From Winogradskyella vidalii (GTDB taxonomy: Bacteria; Bacteroidota; Bacteroidia; Flavobacteriales; Flavobacteriaceae): a stretch of DNA of 64,000 nucleotides. The translations under genes and the position numbers were made by a program. The stretch is from contig NZ_JABFDG010000003.1 in assembly GCF_013403955.1 (NCBI RefSeq), positions 124,001 to 188,000 on the forward strand, read 5' to 3'. Below the pieces are notes generated by a model. The model saw nothing but the letters and a program-made list of their open reading frames with translations. It searched no databases and was not told the DNA's origin. Shown here piece after piece: positions 55,443 to 64,000 of this stretch (its first letter is position 1; every line of letters begins with the position of its first letter).

Positions 55443-56801
55443 ATGGCTAAAGTAAAAACAACCTTTTTTTGTCAGAATTGTGGCAGTCAATATGCCAAAT
55501 GGCAAGGACAATGTACCTCTTGTAAAGAATGGAACACTATTGCCGAAGAAGTCATTCAAAAACCAGAAAAAAGCGATTGGAAAACGCCAACTAAAACGTC
55601 TAAACGGGTGTCAAAACCCTTATTGATTAATGATATTGATACGTCTCAAGAAGCGCGTCTCGATATGCGCGATGGGGAGTTTAATCGTGTGCTTGGTGGC
55701 GGCATGGTTCATGGCTCACTCACACTTTTAGGAGGAGAACCAGGTATAGGTAAGAGTACACTTTTGCTGCAGGTGGCCTTAAATTTAGCATATAAAACAC
55801 TTTATGTGTCTGGTGAGGAAAGTCAGAAACAAATTAAAATGCGTGCCGAACGTATTAATCCAAGCAACAGCAATTGCTATATTCTTACCGAAACTAAAAC
55901 TCAAAATATATTCAAGCAAATAGAAGCTTTAGAGCCAGATATTGTGGTCATAGATTCTATTCAGACTTTACATAGTGATTATATAGAATCTTCAGCTGGC
56001 AGTATTTCTCAGATTAAAGAATGCACCACTGAACTTATAAAATTTGCGAAAGAAACCTCTACGCCAGTTTTACTAATTGGTCATATTACCAAAGACGGCA
56101 CTATTGCTGGGCCAAAAATTTTAGAACACATGGTTGATACGGTTTTGCAATTTGAGGGCGACCGAAACCATGTATTCAGAATTCTTAGAGCTAATAAAAA
56201 CAGATTTGGGTCAACTAATGAATTGGGTATTTATGAAATGCAAGGTTCAGGTTTACGCGAAGTATCTAACCCTTCTGAAATACTAATTTCAGAAAAGGAC
56301 GAAGAGCTTTCGGGAAATGCAATTGCTGCGACTTTAGAAGGGTTACGTCCTTTAATGATTGAAGTACAGGCTTTAGTAAGTACGGCGGTTTATGGAACTC
56401 CACAGCGCTCTGCTACCGGTTTTAATGCTAAACGTTTAAACATGTTATTGGCGGTTTTAGAAAAACGCGCCGGTTTCCGCTTGGGATCTAAGGATGTATT
56501 CTTAAATATCACAGGCGGTATTACCGTTGATGATCCAGCTATAGATTTAGCTGTAGTGGCAGCCATTTTGTCTTCAAACGAAGATGTCGCTTTACAAAGT
56601 GATTATTGTTTTGCTGCAGAAGTTGGTTTGTCCGGAGAAATTCGTCCGGTGCAACGTGTAGAACAACGTATTTTAGAAGCTGAAAAATTAGGGTTTAGTA
56701 CCATTTTTGTTTCAAAATATAATAAAATAGCCTTGAAGAATACGGTTATTAAAATTCAATTGATTTCTAAGATTGAAGATTTGGTTGGTTTTTTGGTGTA
56801 A
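55443..56801 (+). CDS. radA: DNA repair protein RadA (Sms)
   Basis: A 452-aa RecA-like branch-migration helicase in recombinational repair. It has an N-terminal zinc ribbon (CQNCGSQYAKWQGQCTSC), the Walker A GEPGIGKSTL, the Walker B region VVIDSIQTL, the RadA-specific KNRFG motif (in RANKNRFGSTNELG) and a C-terminal Lon-like domain. Length and order are normal. A terminator with two direct repeats follows. Confidence 0.97.
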   Translation: MAKVKTTFFCQNCGSQYAKWQGQCTSCKEWNTIAEEVIQKPEKSDWKTPTKTSKRVSKPLLINDIDTSQEARLDMRDGEFNRVLGGGMVHGSLTLLGGEPGIGKSTLLLQVALNLAYKTLYVSGEESQKQIKMRAERINPSNSNCYILTETKTQNIFKQIEALEPDIVVIDSIQTLHSDYIESSAGSISQIKECTTELIKFAKETSTPVLLIGHITKDGTIAGPKILEHMVDTVLQFEGDRNHVFRILRANKNRFGSTNELGIYEMQGSGLREVSNPSEILISEKDEELSGNAIAATLEGLRPLMIEVQALVSTAVYGTPQRSATGFNAKRLNMLLAVLEKRAGFRLGSKDVFLNITGGITVDDPAIDLAVVAAILSSNEDVALQSDYCFAAEVGLSGEIRPVQRVEQRILEAEKLGFSTIFVSKYNKIALKNTVIKIQLISKIEDLVGFLV

Positions 56802-56825
56802 TTTTCATTTATACCTTCAAACGAT

Positions 56826-56886
56826 AAAAACAGCACTTAATCGTAAAAAAACAGCACTTAATCGTGTTTATTGCTGTTTTTTTAAC
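56826..56886 (+). terminator. Terminator after radA with a duplicated 19-bp unit
   Basis: AAAAACAGCACTTAATCGT occurs twice (56826-56844 and 56847-56865). The second copy's AACAGCA pairs with TGCTGTT near 56872-56878, followed by a T run, forming the terminator stem. Confidence 0.7.
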
Positions 56887-56954
56887 TATGTTTGATTCAA
56901 ATAAATATTGATTTTATCTAATTGTTTAATAATCAATATGCAACGAGAATCACT

Positions 56955-59900
56955 ATGTTTAAAAAAAATAATTGGAAACTATTTTTTGTAATAAATTGTA
57001 TTTCCTTTGGGGTATTTGCACAGAATTCTACTTCGTCTGAAAATAGGGAAACAATAGTTAAAAATGAATTTATTAATACACAGAGTTATTATGCTGTTGC
57101 TAATAATGCTAACCCTATTGGAATCGCAGTATTAGAGTCAGACGATAATTGGGGTTTTACAGCAACTGTTAATAATGGTGCCGTAATTTATTCAAATGAA
57201 AAGTATGGTGCTTCTTCTAAGAGTTTGAGTATTGTAGATTATTATACGTATACCGATTTCGTAGAATTTAATGAAGTTAATATTTCTAATAAAACTGATG
57301 TGCAATTTTCTTTGGCTTATGCAACCAATAATAAATTGAAATCTGGTGATAAAGTAAATCTAGTTTATTATATAGATGGTGTAGCCACCACGGTTATTTT
57401 AGTTCAGGGAGGAAGTGGAGAAGTAGATTTTGGTTCACCGAATAACAATGGAACTTCTTATAATAATCCTTTTATTTTAAATGTGCCAGATGTTGCAACT
57501 ACTTTTAAATTTAAATTAGAATTGGAAGCTAACTCATCAGGAGGACAAGAAATAATCTATATAGATGATGTGTATTTAACCTCTAGTTTAAGTGAAGATG
57601 TAGTAGGTTATGATTATTGTGAAGTTGAAGATGTCGCCGGTTATAATGAGTACTATATTACTAATGTTAATTTTGGAGGAATAAACAACACAACAGGTAT
57701 AGACGATGCAGAAACTGGAAATGAAACCGATTATGTTAATATTGCGGTAGCAGAGCAAGGGGAACTGGTAAATGGAGAGGTTACCGTTCAGCTTAATGAT
57801 TATGAGAGTCCAGAGAGTAATAATGGACAGTTAGCTATTTGGGTGGATTTTAATCAAGACGGAGATTTTGATGATCAAGAAGAAGTCTTTATTCATGATT
57901 TTATGGGCAGTACTAATGGTGATTTATTAACAATCCCTATAAGTATTACAGTACCAGAAATGGCAACCACAGGTAACACGGTAATTAGATTTGGTTTAAT
58001 AAATACAACGGTTTATGAAAATTACACATCTTGTAATTTTAATAATATTCCTGGTGAAGTTGAGAATTATACATTTGTTGTTAGTGAGTCAGTAGTATTA
58101 ACCTATTGTGAACCAGAATCTATAATTAATTATTGGACTTATTATATTTCTAATGTTGATTTTGGGACTATCAATAAGAGTTCAAGCGGATCAACAGGAG
58201 GCTACTATAATTATTCTTCAACCGAGTCAACAAATTTGTCTAGCGGAAATGTTGAAAATGGAATGGTAACTGTTGAGCTAAATTCTTGGAATACTTCAGC
58301 CGATTTACATGAAATCATTGTATGGGTAGATTTTAATCAAAATGGTAGTTTAGATGATTCTGGAGAGAAATTTGTTTTTCCTTTTCAAAATTATGGTGCA
58401 ACCAGTGTCAATGTTCCCATAAGTTTTACGGTTCCATCTAGTGCAGAAGCTGGAAATACAAGAATGCGGATTGGGTTGCGTGATATTACTGAAGGAGAGG
58501 AATTTACGTCTTGCGATTATGTTTATAATAGTGGGGAAGTAGAAGATTACACAGTCGTAATAGGAGAAGGTAGTCAGAATCCAGAAATCGCTATTTACGG
58601 TAATGATAACCCTATCTCCAATGGAGCAACGACAACATTAGCCTCTAATTACACCAATTTTGGAGTTTTTGACATAGGTTCTGGTGCTTTAGAAAGAACT
58701 TTTGTAATTATTAATGAAGGTAATTTAGATTTGAACTTAAGCTCTCCTTATATTTCTTTAAGTGGCTCTACAGAATTTACTGTAATTACTCAACCTTCAG
58801 AAACGGTAATAGGAGCAGGAGAATCTACTTCTTTTGTTATAGGTTTTGACCCATCAATAGATGAGAATATTTCTGCTATTGTTTCTGTCAATTCAGATGC
58901 TTTAGAAGCCCCATTTACCTTTACTATTGAAGGAGAAGGAAGCTATCTTTTTGCAGATACGGATGGCGATGGTGTTTCAGATGTAGTAGATCTCGATGAT
59001 GATAACGATGGTATTTTAGATGTAGATGAAAGCGGTCGTTGTAATGATAGTGCTTCATCAACTACCACAGATTTATTGTTTTTTTATGAAGATTTTGGTT
59101 CTGGTACAAATCGTATAGAGATAGATGGAATTAATTCAGGAGCTACAACTACTTATTGTTTTGAGGATGGTTCTGGTAGTAACTGTTATTCACAATATAA
59201 TCCTACAAGCGTAAATGATGGTGAATATACCGTGAATTATTCAGCAAATAATGTAGCTGATTGGGCAGACGGTTACTGGTACAGAGGTGAAGATCATACT
59301 CCAGATGATACTACTGGACGTATGGCGATATTTAATGTAGATGAAGAGCCGGGTGTATTTTATAGTCAATATATTACCGGAGTAAATCCTAATGTTCCAA
59401 TTCAATTTGGTTTTTATGCGCTAAACTTAGATCGAAATGATGCTGGTGGTAATAGAGTAAAGCCAAATGTTAAAATAACGATTTATGAACCCAACGGAGG
59501 TGTTATTGAGTCAGTAACTTCAGGAGAATTAAACCCAACAAGTCCAGCGGGAGATTGGGTAGAGGTTACGTCAAGTTTTACGTCATCTTATTCGCAGTTT
59601 ACAGTGGAGTTAAGTAATGTTAGTTATGGCGGTTTAGGTAACGATTTAGCTATCGATGATATTTATGTAAAGCAAATACTTTGCGACTCAGATGCCGATG
59701 GTGTTCCTGATACTTTAGATATAGATGATGATAATGATGGGGTGCCTAATGTAGTAGAACTAGGTTTAATAGGCAGAGATATTAATCAAAATGCTACAGT
59801 ATACGATTCTCAAACTTGGGTCGATGAAAATAAAAATGGCGTTCATGATGATTACGAGGATGGATTAACCTTAATAGACATGGATAACGATGATGTACCA

Positions 59901-62780
59901 GACTATTTAGATTTAGATAGTGATAATGATGGTGTTTTTGACAGTCTAGAATATGATGGATTTGGAGATGTAGATGTTTCAGGTAATGGCGTTGGTGACG
60001 GTACAGATAATGTAAATCCGTTTACATCTGTTGCCAATAGTGATTTAGATGGTGATGGTTTATTAGCTCTAGTAGATAATAATATTGGTCATGGTACTGA
60101 CGGTTACGTATTACCTGTTGATTCTGATAATGATGGCACTCCAGATTATTTAGATACATATAATGATGTTTTAAATACTAATAATATTTCAAATACTATT
60201 TATGCTTCTTTAGATGCTGATGTCGATGGTGTTATTGATGACACAACAGATGCCGATGGAGACGGTATTTCAGATTCTAGAGATGGAGACGACACTGTGT
60301 TTGGATCACCTAGAAATTTAAATAATTCCTACAGTTTATATTTTGATGGCCGTAATGATTATGTGGAGGAAGATACAGTGTTAAGTGAAACAGATGCTAC
60401 TATTATGGCTTTTGTGAAAAAGGATACTGGTTTAAATATTGAAGAAACACATCAACAAGTTGTTGGTCAAAATAAATTCTATATAAGAATAAATGACAAT
60501 GGAAAAATTAGAGTTAAGATTAATGGTGAAAACTTAACAGGAGATGAGATTGTTGATGATATATGGACACATATTGCGGCAACAACAACTGCTGGTAACA
60601 CAATACTTTATGTTAATGGAGTAAAAATAGATTCTCTTGATTCTGGAAGAGTTATTAATGATGGCACTAAATTTAGAATTGGAGCACGTGCAAATAACAC
60701 AAATTATTTTAAAGGAGAAATAGATGAGGTACGTGTTTTTGATCGAGCGTTAAGTGAGCAAGAAATACAGCGTATGGTTTATCAAGAGCTCGATGAAAAT
60801 GAAAGTTTTAATCAAGGGAAAATTATTCCAAAGGTAATTTCAGACGATATCAATGGTAGTTTAGTTCGTTATTATAAAATGGATGGCTTTCAAGATGATG
60901 TTTTAGATAACAAAAAAACAGATCCAGACAATCGAGATACTGCAGGAATACGATTATATAATATTAAGAAAATCAACCCACAAACGGCACCTTTACCTTA
61001 TATAACAAAGGCAGCTGGTGAGTGGACAGAACAAGCTACTTGGCTAAATGGTTCAGTTTGGGATATTACAACTAAAGCAGACCAAATAGATAATATTGCT
61101 ATTATACATGTTAAACACAATTTAAATGTAGCAACATCACAAGGAACTCTAGGGCTTCTTGTAGATGCTGAAAAAGAGTTTTCTATTCAAGGCGACAGTG
61201 GGTTATTCAACAGTTGGTATTTAAAATTAGATGGTAGTATTGATTTAGAAGGTGAATCTCAATTAATTCAAACAAAAGGCAGTGAATTATACGTTTCTAA
61301 TACTGCAAAATTAGAACGAGACCAACAAGGAACGGCTAATTTATATGCTTATAATTATTGGTCATCTCCGGTACACTCAAGTAATGCTGCTAGTAATGCT
61401 CCTGTAGATTTAACAGCGAGTTTTAGCGTTCAAGAGGTTTTATATGATGGTACTGATTCTGATAACCCTGCTAATATTGCATTTGTTTCGGGTTATGATG
61501 GCGGAATATCACCTATGCAAATTGCTAAGCGTTGGATGTATAAATATGAAAATTTACCTGCAAATACATACTCAGATTGGCAACAAATAACACCGAGTCA
61601 AGAACTAAGTGTCGGTCTGGGTTATACCATGAAAGGTACAAGTGCTAATTCGCAAACAAGTAATCAAAATTATGTGTTTAGCGGAAAACCCAATAATGGA
61701 GAAATTGAACGTGATTTATTTTCAGGAAATGAATATTTAATAGGAAACCCATATCCTTCTGCAATTGACGGTTATCAATTTATTTTAGATAATGAAAACG
61801 TCATTACAGGTACGCTTTATTTTTGGGAACATTACGATGGGGATTCTCATTACTCAAGCGAATATGAAGGTGGATATGGTTTATATAATCTTTCTGGCTC
61901 TACACCACCTTTAGTTGGAAATGACACAGCCTCAAGAACACCAAAACAATATATACCTATCGCACAGGGGTTCTTTGTAGAAGCTCAAAATGGAGGAACG
62001 GTAACATTTAATAATGGGCAACGTGGCTTTGTGAAAGAAGACGTGGGAATTAACTCCATGTTTTTGAGGTTTGATTCTGAAATTGTTGAGGCACAAGCAT
62101 TAGAAGATACACGTCCAAAATTTAGAATTGGCTACAAATCGCCTAATAATTATAAACGTCAATTATTATTAACAGTCGATGAAAACGCGACTTCAGGCAT
62201 AGATTGGGGTTTTGATGGCGAATTAAATGAAGATAATATTGAAGATATGTTCTGGAAGATAGAAGACGAAAGCTATCTTATTCAAGGTGTAGACGCCATT
62301 TTAAACACGACAATTTTACCTTTATCTGTGAAAACTAGCCAAGGTGGAATCATTGAGATTAGTATTGATACATTAGAAAATGTTCCTACCGATAGAGATA
62401 TTTATTTGAAGGATAATGATAGTTATCACAATTTAAGAGCGGGGAATTATTTAGCAACTGTAGATCCAGGTGTTATTAATAATCGTTTTGAAATTGTTTT
62501 TGAAACACCAGAAGCACTTTCTATAAATGAAAATACTTTAGAAAATGACTTGTTAATGTATTATGATGACAATCTTAAGACTTTCGTTATCTCTAATAAT
62601 GGAAATAGATTCATCAAAAACATAAGAATTTATAGCGTATTAGGTCAGAATATAAACACTTTAAAAGTAGATTCTGATATAAGCAGAATAGTGCAGCCCG
62701 TAAACCTACAAACAGGTATTTACCTTTTTGAAGTAGAAACAAGAAACACAAAAACCACTAAAAAAATCTTGATTCCTTAA
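56955..62780 (+). CDS. Giant T9SS-secreted multidomain surface protein (GEVED, TSP3, LamG)
   Basis: A 1941-aa protein with a signal peptide (cut near GVFAQN). Two GEVED domains lie at about 219-376 and 384-535 (ending GEVENYTF and GEVEDYTV), followed by a choice-of-anchor-D-like domain (about 545-668). Calcium-binding thrombospondin type 3 DxDxDG repeats occur near 668-692, 912-935 and 975-1115. A LamG/concanavalin-like domain (about 1122-1275) and a long unassigned segment precede the T9SS type A tail (about 1866-1941). It is likely a surface adhesin or matrix protein. The ATG at 56955 is used because a TTG 33 bp upstream would only add residues before the signal peptide. It stands alone between radA and ileS. 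Confidence 0.85.
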   Translation: MFKKNNWKLFFVINCISFGVFAQNSTSSENRETIVKNEFINTQSYYAVANNANPIGIAVLESDDNWGFTATVNNGAVIYSNEKYGASSKSLSIVDYYTYTDFVEFNEVNISNKTDVQFSLAYATNNKLKSGDKVNLVYYIDGVATTVILVQGGSGEVDFGSPNNNGTSYNNPFILNVPDVATTFKFKLELEANSSGGQEIIYIDDVYLTSSLSEDVVGYDYCEVEDVAGYNEYYITNVNFGGINNTTGIDDAETGNETDYVNIAVAEQGELVNGEVTVQLNDYESPESNNGQLAIWVDFNQDGDFDDQEEVFIHDFMGSTNGDLLTIPISITVPEMATTGNTVIRFGLINTTVYENYTSCNFNNIPGEVENYTFVVSESVVLTYCEPESIINYWTYYISNVDFGTINKSSSGSTGGYYNYSSTESTNLSSGNVENGMVTVELNSWNTSADLHEIIVWVDFNQNGSLDDSGEKFVFPFQNYGATSVNVPISFTVPSSAEAGNTRMRIGLRDITEGEEFTSCDYVYNSGEVEDYTVVIGEGSQNPEIAIYGNDNPISNGATTTLASNYTNFGVFDIGSGALERTFVIINEGNLDLNLSSPYISLSGSTEFTVITQPSETVIGAGESTSFVIGFDPSIDENISAIVSVNSDALEAPFTFTIEGEGSYLFADTDGDGVSDVVDLDDDNDGILDVDESGRCNDSASSTTTDLLFFYEDFGSGTNRIEIDGINSGATTTYCFEDGSGSNCYSQYNPTSVNDGEYTVNYSANNVADWADGYWYRGEDHTPDDTTGRMAIFNVDEEPGVFYSQYITGVNPNVPIQFGFYALNLDRNDAGGNRVKPNVKITIYEPNGGVIESVTSGELNPTSPAGDWVEVTSSFTSSYSQFTVELSNVSYGGLGNDLAIDDIYVKQILCDSDADGVPDTLDIDDDNDGVPNVVELGLIGRDINQNATVYDSQTWVDENKNGVHDDYEDGLTLIDMDNDDVPDYLDLDSDNDGVFDSLEYDGFGDVDVSGNGVGDGTDNVNPFTSVANSDLDGDGLLALVDNNIGHGTDGYVLPVDSDNDGTPDYLDTYNDVLNTNNISNTIYASLDADVDGVIDDTTDADGDGISDSRDGDDTVFGSPRNLNNSYSLYFDGRNDYVEEDTVLSETDATIMAFVKKDTGLNIEETHQQVVGQNKFYIRINDNGKIRVKINGENLTGDEIVDDIWTHIAATTTAGNTILYVNGVKIDSLDSGRVINDGTKFRIGARANNTNYFKGEIDEVRVFDRALSEQEIQRMVYQELDENESFNQGKIIPKVISDDINGSLVRYYKMDGFQDDVLDNKKTDPDNRDTAGIRLYNIKKINPQTAPLPYITKAAGEWTEQATWLNGSVWDITTKADQIDNIAIIHVKHNLNVATSQGTLGLLVDAEKEFSIQGDSGLFNSWYLKLDGSIDLEGESQLIQTKGSELYVSNTAKLERDQQGTANLYAYNYWSSPVHSSNAASNAPVDLTASFSVQEVLYDGTDSDNPANIAFVSGYDGGISPMQIAKRWMYKYENLPANTYSDWQQITPSQELSVGLGYTMKGTSANSQTSNQNYVFSGKPNNGEIERDLFSGNEYLIGNPYPSAIDGYQFILDNENVITGTLYFWEHYDGDSHYSSEYEGGYGLYNLSGSTPPLVGNDTASRTPKQYIPIAQGFFVEAQNGGTVTFNNGQRGFVKEDVGINSMFLRFDSEIVEAQALEDTRPKFRIGYKSPNNYKRQLLLTVDENATSGIDWGFDGELNEDNIEDMFWKIEDESYLIQGVDAILNTTILPLSVKTSQGGIIEISIDTLENVPTDRDIYLKDNDSYHNLRAGNYLATVDPGVINNRFEIVFETPEALSINENTLENDLLMYYDDNLKTFVISNNGNRFIKNIRIYSVLGQNINTLKVDSDISRIVQPVNLQTGIYLFEVETRNTKTTKKILIP

Positions 62781-62818
62781 GTTGTAAATTGTTATCAATA
62801 TAAATAATTTTTAGTACG

Positions 62819-62858
62819 GACCTCACAGGTTTTTAAAGCCTCTGAGGTCTTGTTATCT
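62819..62858 (+). terminator. Terminator of the giant surface-protein gene
   Basis: GACCTCA (62819-62825) pairs with TGAGGTC (62843-62849), extended inward by AGG/CCT with a bulge, followed by a T-rich stretch. Confidence 0.75.
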
Positions 62859-62928
62859 TTACCAATTATTATCTTATAATATTTCCACAAAATTCTGTAA
62901 TTTCGCACCTCGAAAAGAAAACAGAATA

Positions 62929-64000
62929 ATGAGCACAAAGTTCCCTGAATACAAAGGACTTAACTTGCCAAACGTTGCAGATGAAATCGGTAACTATTGG
63001 GAAGCTAATAATATCTTCGATAAAAGTGTAACCACAAGAGAAGGAAAACCTCCTTTTGTGTTTTTTGAAGGACCGCCTTCAGCTAACGGTTTGCCTGGTG
63101 TACACCACGTTTTAGCACGTGCGATTAAAGATATTTTTCCACGTTACAAAACCATGAAAGGGTTTCAAGTAAAACGTAAAGCCGGTTGGGACACACACGG
63201 TTTACCAGTTGAGCTTGGTGTAGAAAAAGAACTGGGGATTACCAAAGAAGATATTGGTAAAAAAATCACCGTAGAAGAATATAACGAAGCCTGTAAAAAA
63301 GCGGTGATGCGTTATACCGATATCTGGAACGACCTCACACAAAAAATGGGCTATTGGGTAGATATGGACGATCCGTACATTACCTACAAATCAAAATACA
63401 TGGAAAGTGTATGGTGGTTGCTCAAACAGATTTACGAAAAAAACTTAATATATAAAGGCTATACCATTCAGCCGTATTCACCAAAAGCAGGTACAGGTTT
63501 AAGTTCGCACGAGTTAAATCAACCGGGAACTTACCAAGATGTTACCGATACAACGATTGTTGCACAGTTTAAAGCCAATGCAGAGTCGCTACCAGAATTT
63601 CTTCAAGATGAAGGTGATATTTTCTTTTTAGCTTGGACAACAACACCTTGGACACTTCCAAGTAACACGGCATTAACAGTTGGACCTAAAATAGACTATG
63701 TTTTAGTTGAAGCTTACAACCAATACACATTTAAACCTATGAATGTTGTTTTGGCTAAAAATTTAGTCAATAAACAATTTGATGGGAAATTTAAACGCGT
63801 AGAAACCAAATCAGAATTAATAGACTACAAAGAAGGCGATAAAAAGATTCCTTATTACGTGGTTAAAGACTTCGTTGGAAAAGATTTAGTAGGCATTACT
63901 TACGAGCAATTATTACCATACGCTTTGCCAAACGATAATCCTGAAAATGCGTTTAGAATCATCTCTGGAGATTTCGTAACGGTTGAAGATGGAACAGGAA
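62929..64000 (+). CDS. ileS: Isoleucyl-tRNA synthetase (3' truncated by window)
   Basis: The frame starts with ATG at 62929 (MSTKFPEYKGLNLPNVADEI) and is open to the window end, covering about 357 residues of an enzyme of about 1100. The class I HIGH-like motif is present in the variant GVHH (PPSANGLPGVHHVLAR), and AGWDTHGLPVE and LAWTTTPWTLPSN are typical for IleS, including the start of the editing domain. The GVHH form and the sequence style match the eukaryote-like IleS type found in Bacteroidota. Confidence 0.96.
   Translation, partial: MSTKFPEYKGLNLPNVADEIGNYWEANNIFDKSVTTREGKPPFVFFEGPPSANGLPGVHHVLARAIKDIFPRYKTMKGFQVKRKAGWDTHGLPVELGVEKELGITKEDIGKKITVEEYNEACKKAVMRYTDIWNDLTQKMGYWVDMDDPYITYKSKYMESVWWLLKQIYEKNLIYKGYTIQPYSPKAGTGLSSHELNQPGTYQDVTDTTIVAQFKANAESLPEFLQDEGDIFFLAWTTTPWTLPSNTALTVGPKIDYVLVEAYNQYTFKPMNVVLAKNLVNKQFDGKFKRVETKSELIDYKEGDKKIPYYVVKDFVGKDLVGITYEQLLPYALPNDNPENAFRIISGDFVTVEDGTG

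Noticed and set aside
56826..56865. CRISPR-like repeat
   Set aside because: Only two copies separated by 2 bp, no spacers and no cas genes; it is part of a terminator.
56922..56954. Upstream TTG start of the giant surface protein
   Set aside because: It would place eleven residues before an otherwise typical signal peptide.

Overview
The window is a chromosomal segment of a marine Flavobacteriaceae-type bacterium (Bacteroidota). The evidence is AT-rich DNA, TAnnTTTG-type promoter boxes, SusC/SusD pairs, type IX secretion (T9SS) C-terminal domains, and the tandem atpC/atpD, glmS/DUF4270 and panC/panD neighbourhoods. The genus cannot be fixed from the sequence alone.

Layout. 1-5.6 kb: the 3' part of a secreted T9SS metallopeptidase, then housekeeping genes pth, rplY and prs on the minus strand, and tRNA-Leu(CAA) at 5756-5837. 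6.3-39 kb: an alginate-utilisation locus. It holds a PL7 remnant, a PL6, a PL7 and a PL17 alginate lyase, a first SusC/SusD/PKD-lipoprotein set, a FadR-type GntR regulator, a hexuronate-type MFS transporter and an SDR likely to be the DEH reductase. It continues with a second SusC/SusD pair, a T9SS-secreted jelly-roll lyase-like protein, a T9SS-secreted probable binding protein and a second PL6. It ends with a DMT exporter, an outer-membrane barrel protein, a LacI regulator, KDG kinase (kdgK), KDPG aldolase (eda), a half-length LacI-like protein and an XRE-S24 regulator. 39-64 kb: ordinary core genes (atpC/atpD, an SGNH lipoprotein, a TonB receptor, glmS, DUF4270, a half glycogen synthase-like protein, panC/panD, a flippase-like membrane protein, two tandem alpha/beta hydrolase-like proteins, radA), then a 1941-residue T9SS surface protein and the start of ileS.

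How the genes work together. Secreted and outer-membrane lyases cut alginate, the SusC/SusD pairs bind and import oligomers, and the PL6 and PL17 enzymes release unsaturated monouronate. The MFS carrier moves it to the cytoplasm, the SDR reduces DEH to KDG, and KdgK plus Eda convert KDG to pyruvate and glyceraldehyde-3-phosphate. KdgF, which speeds ring opening of the unsaturated monomer, is not in the window.

The main observation is regulatory. A double GGTTAACC palindrome (25 bp, two centres 13 bp apart) stands directly at the -7 promoter box of the PL7/PL6/PL7/PL17 unit, of both susC genes and of the T9SS binding protein. A single-palindrome version precedes the T9SS lyase-like gene. This defines one regulon of at least five promoters, probably controlled by the GntR protein encoded inside the locus. 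It also places the unassigned lyase-like protein in the alginate response. A separate perfect 24-bp LacI-type palindrome sits between lacI and kdgK.
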